Shown one piece after another: positions 8,911 through 16,531 of a stretch of DNA of 64,000 nucleotides (its first letter is position 1; each line of letters begins with the position of its first letter). The stretch is from the NCBI RefSeq assembly GCF_009882985.1, contig NZ_WTUZ01000012.1, positions 1 through 64,000 on the forward strand. Reading direction: 5' to 3'. A program made the translations under genes and the position numbers. The notes below the pieces were generated by a model, which did not search any database, was not told the DNA's origin, and saw nothing but the letters and a program-made list of their open reading frames with translations. The stretch is from Paenibacillus silvestris (GTDB lineage: Bacteria; Bacillota; Bacilli; Paenibacillales; NBRC-103111).

Positions 8911-11900
8911 TTGAATACTGTTAGGAAGAGATTAATGTCCGTTATGTTATCGGCGGCTGTAAGTGTATCTTCGTTTGGCTCCATCGTTTCAACCGCAGCT
9001 GCAGAAGTCATCGTTGTACCAGGTACTCCGTATCAAGCGAACGGCAATTATGATGTTAATGTGCCGCACGTGTTTATTAACCAAGTTTACGGTGGGGGCT
9101 TAACCGTAGATTCTGGCAATACGGCCTCATCGCATGGTTTTATTGAGCTATACAATCCTACAAGTCAAGATGTCGTACTCAATGGATGGTCCTTGCAATA
9201 CGCGGACCGCGGTTCATCGGCAAAGACAGGGCCAACGGGTGATTGGCAGAAGCTGGATCTCGAAGGTACGATTAAAGCAAAATCTTCTTTCCTTGTTCTT
9301 GGACAAGCTACAGGGGCAGGTTCTCCTAAATTTAATTTGTCAGCTACATATGACCAATTATGGACAGGACGCTGGATTAATAATAAAGGCCTGAAAGTTG
9401 CACTTTTGAGTAATCAGACGAAGTTAGAGAGTACGAATAAGAATCCTTTTGCCAATAATCCAAAGCCTGCTGGGTATGTAGATATGGTCGGTACGGGAAG
9501 CAATGATGGCGATAATGAGGATATTCAAACGGATATAGATGGCTATGAGATTGACTATCCAAAGGGGTCCGCGGAAGGTACATCCAAACAGAAGTCTATC
9601 CGTCGGAAAGCGTTAGTGGATACAGATAATAATAAAGTTGATTTCGGACAGTTTGATATCACTGGTGCCGCAACAACCGATCAGGATAGAGCAGTCAAAG
9701 GTCCAAAATACGGGAGTTATGGTTCATGGTTTTCCCAATTAGGATATACGAACAAAAGTTTGCCTAATGCGTATGAACAAACGGCATACTCCGTCACGAT
9801 GAACGTATATGGAGGTAAACCACCGTACGCATTCACAGCTACGGGGCTTCCCAATGGTTTATCGATCAATTCAACCACGGGGGAAGTATATGGCTCACCT
9901 GCACAAGGAACGTCAGTAACAACAAACGTATACGTTAAAGTAACAGACAGCTCGCTTGCCCAGTACGGTCAGAATCTGTCCTTGACTGTTCTTGCTGCAC
10001 CCGTTGCTAATGACGCTTTGAGCATAACCAAAATTGGACAATTCGCTGTAGGAGTTACCAATAAAGACGGCGGAGTAGCTGAAATTGTTAAGTACAACAA
10101 GGATAATAATAAGTTTTATTTAGTAAATGGTTCAGGTAATCCACCTAGTTTGGAAATTGTTCGCCTAGACCTTGAGCAAGGCCCAGTCAAAGAGAAAACG
10201 ATCACGATGAAAGATTTGGTTGAAAAGGAAGGTTTCTTATATGGAGACCTGACAAGTGTGGATGTCAATACAAAGACGAAACGCGTTTCCCTTTCTGTTC
10301 AAGAGTTGGACTCTAAGAAGCCTGGGAAAATCCTTGTTATGGATTATGACGGTAACGTTCTGAAATCCTATGCAGCAGGTGTTCAGCCGGACATGATCAA
10401 AACTACTGCTGATGGTAGATATATTTTGACCGCCAATGAGGGTGAGCCGCGCACAAGTGGAGCAGATCCTGAAGGTAGTATCACCATTGTTGATACAACG
10501 AATGATACGGTTTCTAATGTTAGATTCAACAATGTCTCCGTTATTGATGCTAAGGTACATATTCGCGGTGCATCGGATGTAGCGACAGGCGCAGTTACGG
10601 GAGAAGGACAGAAAGCGGATGCGGTTTTTGATTTGGAGCCGGAATATATCGCAATCTCTGAAGATAACTCCAAAGCCTATGTTTCATTCCAAGAAAATAA
10701 TGCAATCGGAACGGTGGACATTGCTTCCAAAACCCTTTTGTCTGTAAAAGGATTGGGTTTCAAGGATTTGAATCTTCCGGGTAATTCGCTAGACCTCGTC
10801 AAAGACAATGCGATTAAGTTTGAGAATGTTCCTTTCTACGGTATGTATATGCCAGATGGTATTTCTACGCAAACGATCAACGGCGTTCCGTATATCTTCA
10901 CAGCTAATGAAGGTGATGTGACAGAATGGCCGGGCGTCAGAACCAATGGAAGCACGATTGGTGCTATGAAGGGCAGTTTGGTACCTGGTTCAGCGGCAGC
11001 CATCTTCCTAGCGGGAAAAACCGCCTATGACGGTGTTGAAGTTGCTGGTGATATGGGTCATGACAGCATTTATCTCTATGGCGGACGTTCCTTCTCGATC
11101 TGGCAAGCTAATACGATGGATCCCGTTTATGATAGCGGCAATGAATTTGAGAAAGTGACGGCACAGCGTTTACCTAACAATTTCAATGCAAGCAATAGTA
11201 AAACGGCGATGGATGACCGCAGCTCGAAAAAAGGTCCAGAACCAGAAGATATTAAGGTTAGTAAAGTTGGCAGCAAGGTACTAGCTTTTGTAGGATTAGA
11301 GCGCATAGGTGGTATTATGACTTATGACGTTACGGATCCCGTCAATGCAAAATTTATTAACTACACGAACTCGCGGGTATTTACGCCTAAAGATAACTTG
11401 AACACGGATACAGGGCCTGAAGGTATTGAATTTATTCCTGCAGCGATTAGTCCGAATGGTAACCCGCTCCTGCTAGTAGCTAATGAGGTGGGCGGAACTG
11501 TAGCGGTATACCAGCTGAACGTTCAAAAAGTTGCTTTGGATAAGACTGCATTATCTGTACCGACAGGTACTGCATCAACAAAACTAACAGCGAATATAAA
11601 GGATTCACAAGGAAATGGCGTCACAACGGGTACGGTGCAATGGAAATCGTCTAATCCTTCCGTTGCAACTGTTGATGCAGAAGGGGTTGTATCTTTCGTA
11701 GCTGTCGGCAACGCAATGATTACTGCTACTAGCCCGGATGGATATGGGGCTGCAGAAGCCAGCGTAACCGTATATTCCACTAGTAATTCCGATGATGATG
11801 GAGATGGAGAGACGCCAGCACAGTCTGGACCATCAGCTCCATCTACTGGACCAACTGTGCCAACAACTAGCGGTGACAAAGCAACGATTACTCCTTCTGT

Positions 11901-13074
11901 AACAAAAGATAGTGCAGGAACTTCGGTTGCTAACGTTTCTATTGATCAAGTCACTCAAGTTTTAAAAGATATGACAGAATCGACAAGCAAAGCGACTGTT
12001 CTTCAGATCCAAGCAGCTGTAGATGCAACTTCGAATCAAGTGGACGTCAAGCTGCCTGCAGAAGCAATGAATAAGATTGCAAACAGTACAACGACAGAAA
12101 TGAAAATTGCGGCAGGCATCGGGCAAATTTCTTTTGACAAGCAAGCCGTATCCACGATCTCCTCTGCCGCGTCAACGGGGGATGTTTCGTTCTCCATACG
12201 CAAAACAGATGTGAATACCATTACGCAGAATATGGATGCCGCGGCGAAAGAAGCATTCGAAGAGGCAGTGAAAGACCGTCCGATCTTTGACTTTACGGTA
12301 ACAGCCGGCGGTAAAACTGTTTCCAGCTTCAACGGGGGATCAGTGCAAGTTGAGATTCCTTACAAGCCAAGTGCAAATGAAGATGTTAACGCAATTGTGG
12401 CTTACTACATTGCAGATAACGGTGAGCTTACGAAGGTAACGAATAGCCATTTTGATTCAGTTACAGGGACATTAAGTTTCAATGTGAAGCATTTCTCGAA
12501 ATACGCTGTTGGTTATCAGAAAGCGATTTACAAGGATACAGCGTCGAGCTTCGCAAAAGATTACATTACGTACCTGTCAGCACGAGACATTCTGAATGGT
12601 GTCAATGAGGATGTTTTCGCTCCAGAAGCGGATATTACCAGAGCTGACTTCACTTTGATCCTCGCTCGTATGGCTAATGCTGATTTAAGCTCTTACAAAG
12701 GCACTGGCTTCAAGGATGTTAAAGCGGATAGCTACTATGCCAAAGCCATTCAATGGGCAGCTGAGAAGGGCATTACGAGCGGCGTACGCGCAGGCGAATT
12801 CGATCCTCAGGCGAACATTACTCGCGGCCAGATGGCAGCCATGATTACCCGCTTCGCTTCTACTATGGACTATGTGTTGCCTAAAGCAACACAGGCGACA
12901 GATTTCGCAGATCAATCGGTCATTCCTGCTTATGCGGTAGAGGCAGCGAAATCTCTGCAACAAGCTGGAATCATTTCCGGTAAGCCGGGTAATCTCTTCG
13001 CGCCGCAAGACACGGCAACGCGTCAAGAAGCAGCTAAGATGCTGGCGGTACTTCTACAATTGATGGTGAAATAA
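8911..13074 (+). CDS. large S-layer-anchored surface protein, choice-of-anchor I type
   Basis: A 1387-residue exported protein. In order: a signal peptide ending near STAAA; a lamin-tail-like domain (about 45-190, HGFIELYNPTSQDVVLNGWS); a putative Ig domain (about 290-365, GLPNGLSINSTTGEVYGSP); a long beta-propeller-like choice-of-anchor I region (about 370-870); a Big2-type Ig domain (about 870-955); an Asp/Pro/Thr linker; an unrecognised alpha/beta stretch; and three SLH domains at the C-terminus (from about 1215). SLH domains bind pyruvylated wall polymer, so the protein sits on the cell surface. Its activity is unknown; related proteins are sometimes annotated as phosphatase-like. The TTG start is chosen for AAGGAGAG ten bases ahead and for a proper signal peptide; an upstream in-frame ATG has no ribosome site. 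Confidence 0.88.
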   Translation: MNTVRKRLMSVMLSAAVSVSSFGSIVSTAAAEVIVVPGTPYQANGNYDVNVPHVFINQVYGGGLTVDSGNTASSHGFIELYNPTSQDVVLNGWSLQYADRGSSAKTGPTGDWQKLDLEGTIKAKSSFLVLGQATGAGSPKFNLSATYDQLWTGRWINNKGLKVALLSNQTKLESTNKNPFANNPKPAGYVDMVGTGSNDGDNEDIQTDIDGYEIDYPKGSAEGTSKQKSIRRKALVDTDNNKVDFGQFDITGAATTDQDRAVKGPKYGSYGSWFSQLGYTNKSLPNAYEQTAYSVTMNVYGGKPPYAFTATGLPNGLSINSTTGEVYGSPAQGTSVTTNVYVKVTDSSLAQYGQNLSLTVLAAPVANDALSITKIGQFAVGVTNKDGGVAEIVKYNKDNNKFYLVNGSGNPPSLEIVRLDLEQGPVKEKTITMKDLVEKEGFLYGDLTSVDVNTKTKRVSLSVQELDSKKPGKILVMDYDGNVLKSYAAGVQPDMIKTTADGRYILTANEGEPRTSGADPEGSITIVDTTNDTVSNVRFNNVSVIDAKVHIRGASDVATGAVTGEGQKADAVFDLEPEYIAISEDNSKAYVSFQENNAIGTVDIASKTLLSVKGLGFKDLNLPGNSLDLVKDNAIKFENVPFYGMYMPDGISTQTINGVPYIFTANEGDVTEWPGVRTNGSTIGAMKGSLVPGSAAAIFLAGKTAYDGVEVAGDMGHDSIYLYGGRSFSIWQANTMDPVYDSGNEFEKVTAQRLPNNFNASNSKTAMDDRSSKKGPEPEDIKVSKVGSKVLAFVGLERIGGIMTYDVTDPVNAKFINYTNSRVFTPKDNLNTDTGPEGIEFIPAAISPNGNPLLLVANEVGGTVAVYQLNVQKVALDKTALSVPTGTASTKLTANIKDSQGNGVTTGTVQWKSSNPSVATVDAEGVVSFVAVGNAMITATSPDGYGAAEASVTVYSTSNSDDDGDGETPAQSGPSAPSTGPTVPTTSGDKATITPSVTKDSAGTSVANVSIDQVTQVLKDMTESTSKATVLQIQAAVDATSNQVDVKLPAEAMNKIANSTTTEMKIAAGIGQISFDKQAVSTISSAASTGDVSFSIRKTDVNTITQNMDAAAKEAFEEAVKDRPIFDFTVTAGGKTVSSFNGGSVQVEIPYKPSANEDVNAIVAYYIADNGELTKVTNSHFDSVTGTLSFNVKHFSKYAVGYQKAIYKDTASSFAKDYITYLSARDILNGVNEDVFAPEADITRADFTLILARMANADLSSYKGTGFKDVKADSYYAKAIQWAAEKGITSGVRAGEFDPQANITRGQMAAMITRFASTMDYVLPKATQATDFADQSVIPAYAVEAAKSLQQAGIISGKPGNLFAPQDTATRQEAAKMLAVLLQLMVK

Positions 13075-13086
13075 ACAGCAATTTCA

Positions 13087-13131
13087 AACAACTCCCCTTC
13101 GGCAAGAACTTAGGGGTGTTGTTGTTTTTTT
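13087..13131 (+). terminator. terminator of the SLH protein gene
   Basis: AACAACTCCCCT pairs with AGGGGTGTTGTT and is followed by a T run. Confidence 0.85.
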
Positions 13132-13134
13132 ACA

Positions 13135-13165
13135 TGGATAAAAGCCGAGCGCCTTCCGCATTTTA
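13135..13165 (+). promoter_or_regulatory. sigma-G-like forespore promoter
   Basis: TGGATA, 18 bases, then CATTTTA. This resembles the sigma-G consensus (TGAATA, about 18, CATACTA). Transcription would start near 13172, only about 14 bases before the first start codon. It lies directly upstream of a cluster that ends in an sspP homologue, which is a known sigma-G target in Bacillus. Confidence 0.6.
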
Positions 13166-13185
13166 AACATGTGGAGGTGTTACCT

Positions 13186-13530
13186 ATGAGCAATGATAAG
13201 CTGTCAATTGATCAAACGGAATTGGTACAAGAGTGGAGCAATGTTCTCCCTACTACACTGCAGCCTACAGATCAGGCGCGTGTATGGGCCGATGAGGCCG
13301 ATCCTCAGACCGTTAGGGTTCATATTGAGGCGGGTGGACATACGGGCTACAATTTCGATTTTAAAGTCAACTACGTGGATGCTAGAGAGGTTAAAGTGGA
13401 GTTGATGGATGTCCAACAGGGGACTATGCACATCGACGAGACAGGCGATGTTGTACAAAACCTTGTGGATGACTATGTTCGCCACATTCATGAATGCGCG
13501 CAAACGCTCCACAGAGTCACACACGTTTAA
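13186..13530 (+). CDS. unrecognised 114-residue protein, first gene of the sspP cluster
   Basis: I do not recognise a family. It is a soluble, acidic protein with no signal peptide or membrane segment. The middle (VRVHIEAGGHTGYNFDFKVNYVD) looks like beta strands and the end (VVQNLVDDYVRHIHECAQTL) like a helix. The start is the ATG behind GGAGGT; an earlier in-frame GTG overlaps that site and is unlikely. It is followed within 22 bases by a 48-residue gene and then by sspP, all on one strand, behind a sigma-G-like promoter. A role in the forespore is inferred from position only. Confidence 0.8.
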   Translation: MSNDKLSIDQTELVQEWSNVLPTTLQPTDQARVWADEADPQTVRVHIEAGGHTGYNFDFKVNYVDAREVKVELMDVQQGTMHIDETGDVVQNLVDDYVRHIHECAQTLHRVTHV

Positions 13531-13552
13531 ATGCGGAGGGGAGTTCACTCAC

Positions 13553-13699
13553 ATGACCAAGCAAAAAGCGCCAGATAAAAATTTGCAAAATGTAGACAAA
13601 GACTTCCGAACGAAGGCTGTGAACAGCCACAATAGACAGCAACAGCAGCAACAAGTGAACGATCGCAGACATCAAGATGCACTTAATCATGAAGAATAA
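13553..13699 (+). CDS. small hydrophilic protein, candidate spore protein
   Basis: 48 residues, highly charged and Gln-rich (SHNRQQQQQQVNDRRH), without hydrophobic segments. The family is not recognised. GCGGAGGGGAG lies 9-20 bases ahead of the ATG. It sits between the 114-residue gene and the sspP homologue with spacers of about 20 bases. Composition and size are like those of minor small acid-soluble spore proteins, but no motif of a named one was seen. Confidence 0.7.
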   Translation: MTKQKAPDKNLQNVDKDFRTKAVNSHNRQQQQQQVNDRRHQDALNHEE

Positions 13700-13718
13700 C
13701 TAGGAGGGAATGATCTCA

Positions 13719-13883
13719 ATGAAATCAGATGCCTATGGAGTAACGGATACATCTCAGAACCAGTCCAGTGGGAATAGCCAGCGCCACAAGCAGCAAGAGC
13801 CCCTCTCAGGATCGAAAAAAGTAAAAAATCGTAACCATTCTAGGAATAATGGCCACGGTGAAGGCGCCGGTCACGGTCATTAA
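13719..13883 (+). CDS. sspP: small acid-soluble spore protein P
   Basis: 54 residues. The stretch EPLSGSKKVKNRNHSR at residues 27-42 matches the conserved core of Bacillus SspP, a minor forespore-specific protein of unknown molecular role. The N-terminus is Ser/Gln-rich and the C-terminus Gly/His-rich (NNGHGEGAGHGH), which differs from the Bacillus protein. TAGGAGGG precedes the ATG by 9 bases. It is the last gene of a three-gene cluster with a sigma-G-like promoter. Confidence 0.88.
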   Translation: MKSDAYGVTDTSQNQSSGNSQRHKQQEPLSGSKKVKNRNHSRNNGHGEGAGHGH

Positions 13884-13988
13884 ATAATTTGCCTTAGGAT
13901 GATTAAAGTTCAATGATCCGGACATACTATATTTGTCGGTGAGCAGAGAGGTGTGGTTCCGTTGGAGCATTCCGCGAAACAAAAACCG

Positions 13989-14096
13989 TTGCATAGAGGA
14001 CTTTCATACCTGTTATAATCAGGCTGGAGGGGATGTGCCAAAGACACTTACCGTGTTTTATAAGCAGATTTTCCTAAAGGTTTACGTGTAACACGT
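13989..14096 (+). other. possible small transcript between convergent genes
   Basis: The roughly 240-base gap between sspP and the minus-strand membrane gene holds TTGCAT, 19 bases, TATAAT (13989-14019), and a perfect palindrome ACGTGTaACACGT (14084-14096). A terminator follows at 14123. No convincing protein is encoded: the best reading is 18 codons from a TTG at 13962. A small RNA of about 130 nt is possible but weakly supported, because the promoter spacing is long. Confidence 0.25.
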
Positions 14097-14122
14097 TTAA
14101 AAGAAATCAAAAAACACCGACA

Positions 14123-14157
14123 AAAAAAGAACCCCTTAAAAAGGGTTCTTTTTTTCG
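14123..14157. terminator. bidirectional terminator
   Basis: AAAAAAAGAACCCCTT pairs with AAGGGTTCTTTTTTT. The A and T runs on both sides let it serve the sspP side and the minus-strand membrane gene, whose stop codon lies inside it. Confidence 0.88.
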
Positions 14158-15398
14158 TTTATTTCTAGGTAAACCTTAGATGAATCGGAGGAGTCTGACT
14201 CTGTATGATCTCTCTCTGTGTCTCTCTCTTTATCTTCTGGATAATAGGAGGAGGAATAAGAAGTGGCAAACGGTTCAGCATGAACAGGCCGCGTTTTTCG
14301 ATAAAGCAATAATTTGATGCCCCCACCGATAAGAATCACGGCTACAATCAACGTTTGGCCGAAGTTGTTCAGCCAATACATGTAGTTCATATTCGGGAAA
14401 AGCTGATGCAGGAACTGGACAATGACTTCTTTGAATATATAGTAGCCTCCGAGGAGGATGAGGACAAACCCGATGGAGCGATGATACGCTGACCAGTTTT
14501 CAACGATAGGCTTATCTACCAATGTGCCATTTTCATACTTCGAGATACTCTGTAAGCCATCAAAGAAGCTGAAGAACCACAGAATCGGAATCAAGAAGAA
14601 GAAAAAGGACAGCCGCAGCACATCCAGCACATAAATGGAGAACAAGAAAATCGCCATCAATTGAATGCCCCGCTTATTCATGGACAGATACAAATGAGCT
14701 GCACCTGGAAAAATGGCGATAATCGTTGCCAGTGTTCGGTTCTTACGGCCAGAATCGTCGCCTAAATGAAAATCATCGAACAGGCTGCGATCCACAAGAA
14801 CAAGCCCCGCTTGCTTATGTTCTTGCTGCTTAAGCGCATCAAACATGGTGTAAAACCACAATACCGGCATAGCCAGGAGAAAAGCTACGAAACTTTCGTT
14901 ATGGGTCATCATGGTGATGAAAAAAACGAGAACAGCAACGCCGAAGAACGAAACCATAGCAGTTAAACCACGCTGCATAAGACCTAGCTGGAAATGACCC
15001 AGGCCAGGGATAAAGGAAAGCAGCATTACTCTCGTTCTTTCTTGCTGCGCGGCAGCGTGAACGGCATAAGGATTAGGTTCCCAGGCGGGCGTGTGGTGGT
15101 CGTACGGCGGTTCAGCACCGTATGGCATCCCTTGCGGTCCGTAATAGGGGCGCGAGCGCAGTAAGTAGACGATCATATCAATCATATTGACGACAGCAAC
15201 GAAAGCTGCGAACAGGAAAAGCGGAATTAGTATATCATCATCTGTATGACTGGCCGCTACACTGACGAACATGAGCAGTGAGGGACCAAAGAATCCTACC
15301 CCGTATAAAATGGCACGTAAGGGCCGATTCATATAGAGATGACCCGCTCCGGGGATGAATGACAATAGGAAAGCGACGATGCTGCTTTTATTAGGCAT
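14136..15398 (-). CDS. multi-spanning membrane protein with three TM2-like repeats
   Basis: 420 residues, integral membrane. Three segments repeat one motif: LLSFIPGAGHLYMNRPLR (about 12-29), LLSFIPGLGHFQLGLMQRG (about 125-143) and IIAIFPGAAHLYLSMNKRG (about 226-244). Each is followed by two hydrophobic helices, which is the TM2-domain layout. Another two or three helices follow, then a charged Ser/Asp/Glu-rich cytoplasmic tail. The biochemical role is not known. It is the third gene of an operon with an ECF sigma factor and its anti-sigma, 24 bases downstream of the latter, so it is probably part of that regulon or its sensing complex. The ATG has AGGAGG about 11 bases ahead. Confidence 0.85.
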   Translation of the reverse strand: MPNKSSIVAFLLSFIPGAGHLYMNRPLRAILYGVGFFGPSLLMFVSVAASHTDDDILIPLFLFAAFVAVVNMIDMIVYLLRSRPYYGPQGMPYGAEPPYDHHTPAWEPNPYAVHAAAQQERTRVMLLSFIPGLGHFQLGLMQRGLTAMVSFFGVAVLVFFITMMTHNESFVAFLLAMPVLWFYTMFDALKQQEHKQAGLVLVDRSLFDDFHLGDDSGRKNRTLATIIAIFPGAAHLYLSMNKRGIQLMAIFLFSIYVLDVLRLSFFFFLIPILWFFSFFDGLQSISKYENGTLVDKPIVENWSAYHRSIGFVLILLGGYYIFKEVIVQFLHQLFPNMNYMYWLNNFGQTLIVAVILIGGGIKLLLYRKTRPVHAEPFATSYSSSYYPEDKERDTERDHTESDSSDSSKVYLEINEKKNPF

Positions 15399-15422
15399 TA
15401 AGTGTGTAAACCTCCTTGTGGC

Positions 15423-15857
15423 TTATTTATTTTGCAAGGTATCCAGCCAGGTTAATGTTTTATTTAGCAATTGGTCTGATATCGGTTGATCGATCTTAAT
15501 TGCTGAAGGAGGAGCGGGCTGTAAGGCGCCTTGAGGTCCCAACTCCTGTGATAATCCATGGAAAAAGCCAGTAGCCACTAATATCAGCGTTGCAGCCGCG
15601 GCAATCCCATAATGGAGCATCGTGGAGTGGTACCAAGAGCGCTTGGTACCCAACGTTCGTGTGAGCACGGCATCTACATACGTTCGTTCATCTATTTCCA
15701 TGGTGGGCAGGGTCAGTGCCATTTGCTCCATACAAATCATATATCGAGTCAAACAATCATTGCATCGGTATAAATGAAGCTCCATTTCACTGATTTCATT
15801 TGGCAGCAGCCGCTCATTGATGTATAGACTCCAAGTTTGTTCATCATAATGTTTCAC
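15423..15857 (-). CDS. anti-sigma factor with zinc-finger (HxxxCxxC) domain and one membrane helix
   Basis: 144 residues. The N-terminal part holds HLYRCNDC, the HxxxCxxC pattern of zinc-binding anti-sigma domains. A single hydrophobic helix (YGIAAAATLILVATGFF) lies near residue 92. The exterior part is short (about 45 residues). It would hold the co-encoded ECF sigma factor inactive at the membrane. The start is GTG in ATGTGA, overlapping the sigma stop by four bases, with GAAGGAGGAGG ahead. An upstream in-frame ATG inside the sigma gene lacks such a site. Confidence 0.88.
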   Translation of the reverse strand: MKHYDEQTWSLYINERLLPNEISEMELHLYRCNDCLTRYMICMEQMALTLPTMEIDERTYVDAVLTRTLGTKRSWYHSTMLHYGIAAAATLILVATGFFHGLSQELGPQGALQPAPPSAIKIDQPISDQLLNKTLTWLDTLQNK

Positions 15858-16429
15858 ATGAAATCCTCCTCCTTCCAGTTGTTGCGGAGCCACTGCTTGG
15901 CCCTATACAGCTTCGATTCAATCGTTTTTACCGTTACCCCGTGAGCACTTGCTATATCTTGATAAGACTGATGTTGAATATAATAGGCCGTTAAGACTTC
16001 ATGGTAATTAGCTGGGATTTCGTGCAGCTTCTTGCGGACGAGCTCTGTGGTCTCCTTCATCAACACTTCATGCTCCACACCATTAGAGGAAAAAGCAAAG
16101 GTTCCTGCGGGCTGGGCGGCTTGAGCTTGCATCGGAACTTCCATCTCTGCCGTCATTTCTTCCCTTCGCCTGCTGGCCGAGCGTTTAAAATCAATAGCCC
16201 GGTTCACCGCAATGCGGGTCATCCAGGTTTTGAGACCTTTCATCTGGTACTGAGGGAGGGAGAAATATATTCGGGACCAGACGTCCTGTGATAAATCCTC
16301 GGCATCTTTGGTATGGCGTACAATGGCGTAGATCGTTTGGAACAAGTATTGACGATAAGTCGCAACAAGTTCTCGGAACGCCGCCTCATCACCATTCAAT
16401 ATGCGTGTTACAAGCTCTTGTTCCTGAAT
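15854..16429 (-). CDS. ECF RNA polymerase sigma factor
   Basis: Sigma-70 family group 4. Region 2 (AFRELVATYRQYLFQTIYAI, then DAEDLSQDVWSRIY) and region 4 (IPANYHEVLTAYYIQHQSYQDIA, then VKTIESKLYRAKQWL) are clear. The first normal start candidate, TTG at 16399, has no ribosome site and would cut off the usual lead-in EQELVTRILNGDE. Reading upstream in frame, an ATT at 16427-16429 sits 8 bases after AGGAGG, so I place the start there (191 residues). If non-AUG initiation is rejected, the gene is 15854-16399 with 181 residues. The stop overlaps the anti-sigma gene. The DNA ahead contains CGTCTA, reminiscent of an ECF -10, but no well-spaced -35. Confidence 0.85.
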   Translation of the reverse strand: MQEQELVTRILNGDEAAFRELVATYRQYLFQTIYAIVRHTKDAEDLSQDVWSRIYFSLPQYQMKGLKTWMTRIAVNRAIDFKRSASRRREEMTAEMEVPMQAQAAQPAGTFAFSSNGVEHEVLMKETTELVRKKLHEIPANYHEVLTAYYIQHQSYQDIASAHGVTVKTIESKLYRAKQWLRNNWKEEDFM

Positions 16430-16490
16430 GTGCTTCTCCTCCTCTCCGCATGAATAGACGAAGGCAACGATGGTTACCCCTGCACTTTAC

Positions 16491-16522
16491 ACAAAAAAAA
16501 GAGCGAATCGCTTAGATTCGCT
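16491..16522 (-). terminator. terminator of the minus-strand MFS gene
   Basis: On the minus strand AGCGAATC pairs with GATTCGCT around a 5-base loop, followed by TTTTTTTT. It separates the MFS gene from the sigma operon. Confidence 0.85.
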
Positions 16523-16531
16523 TATTATCTG

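Noticed and set aside
13962..14018. 18-codon reading frame from a TTG after AGAGAGGTG
   Set aside because: Very short, no family, and it overlaps the candidate -10; support is too weak for a gene call.
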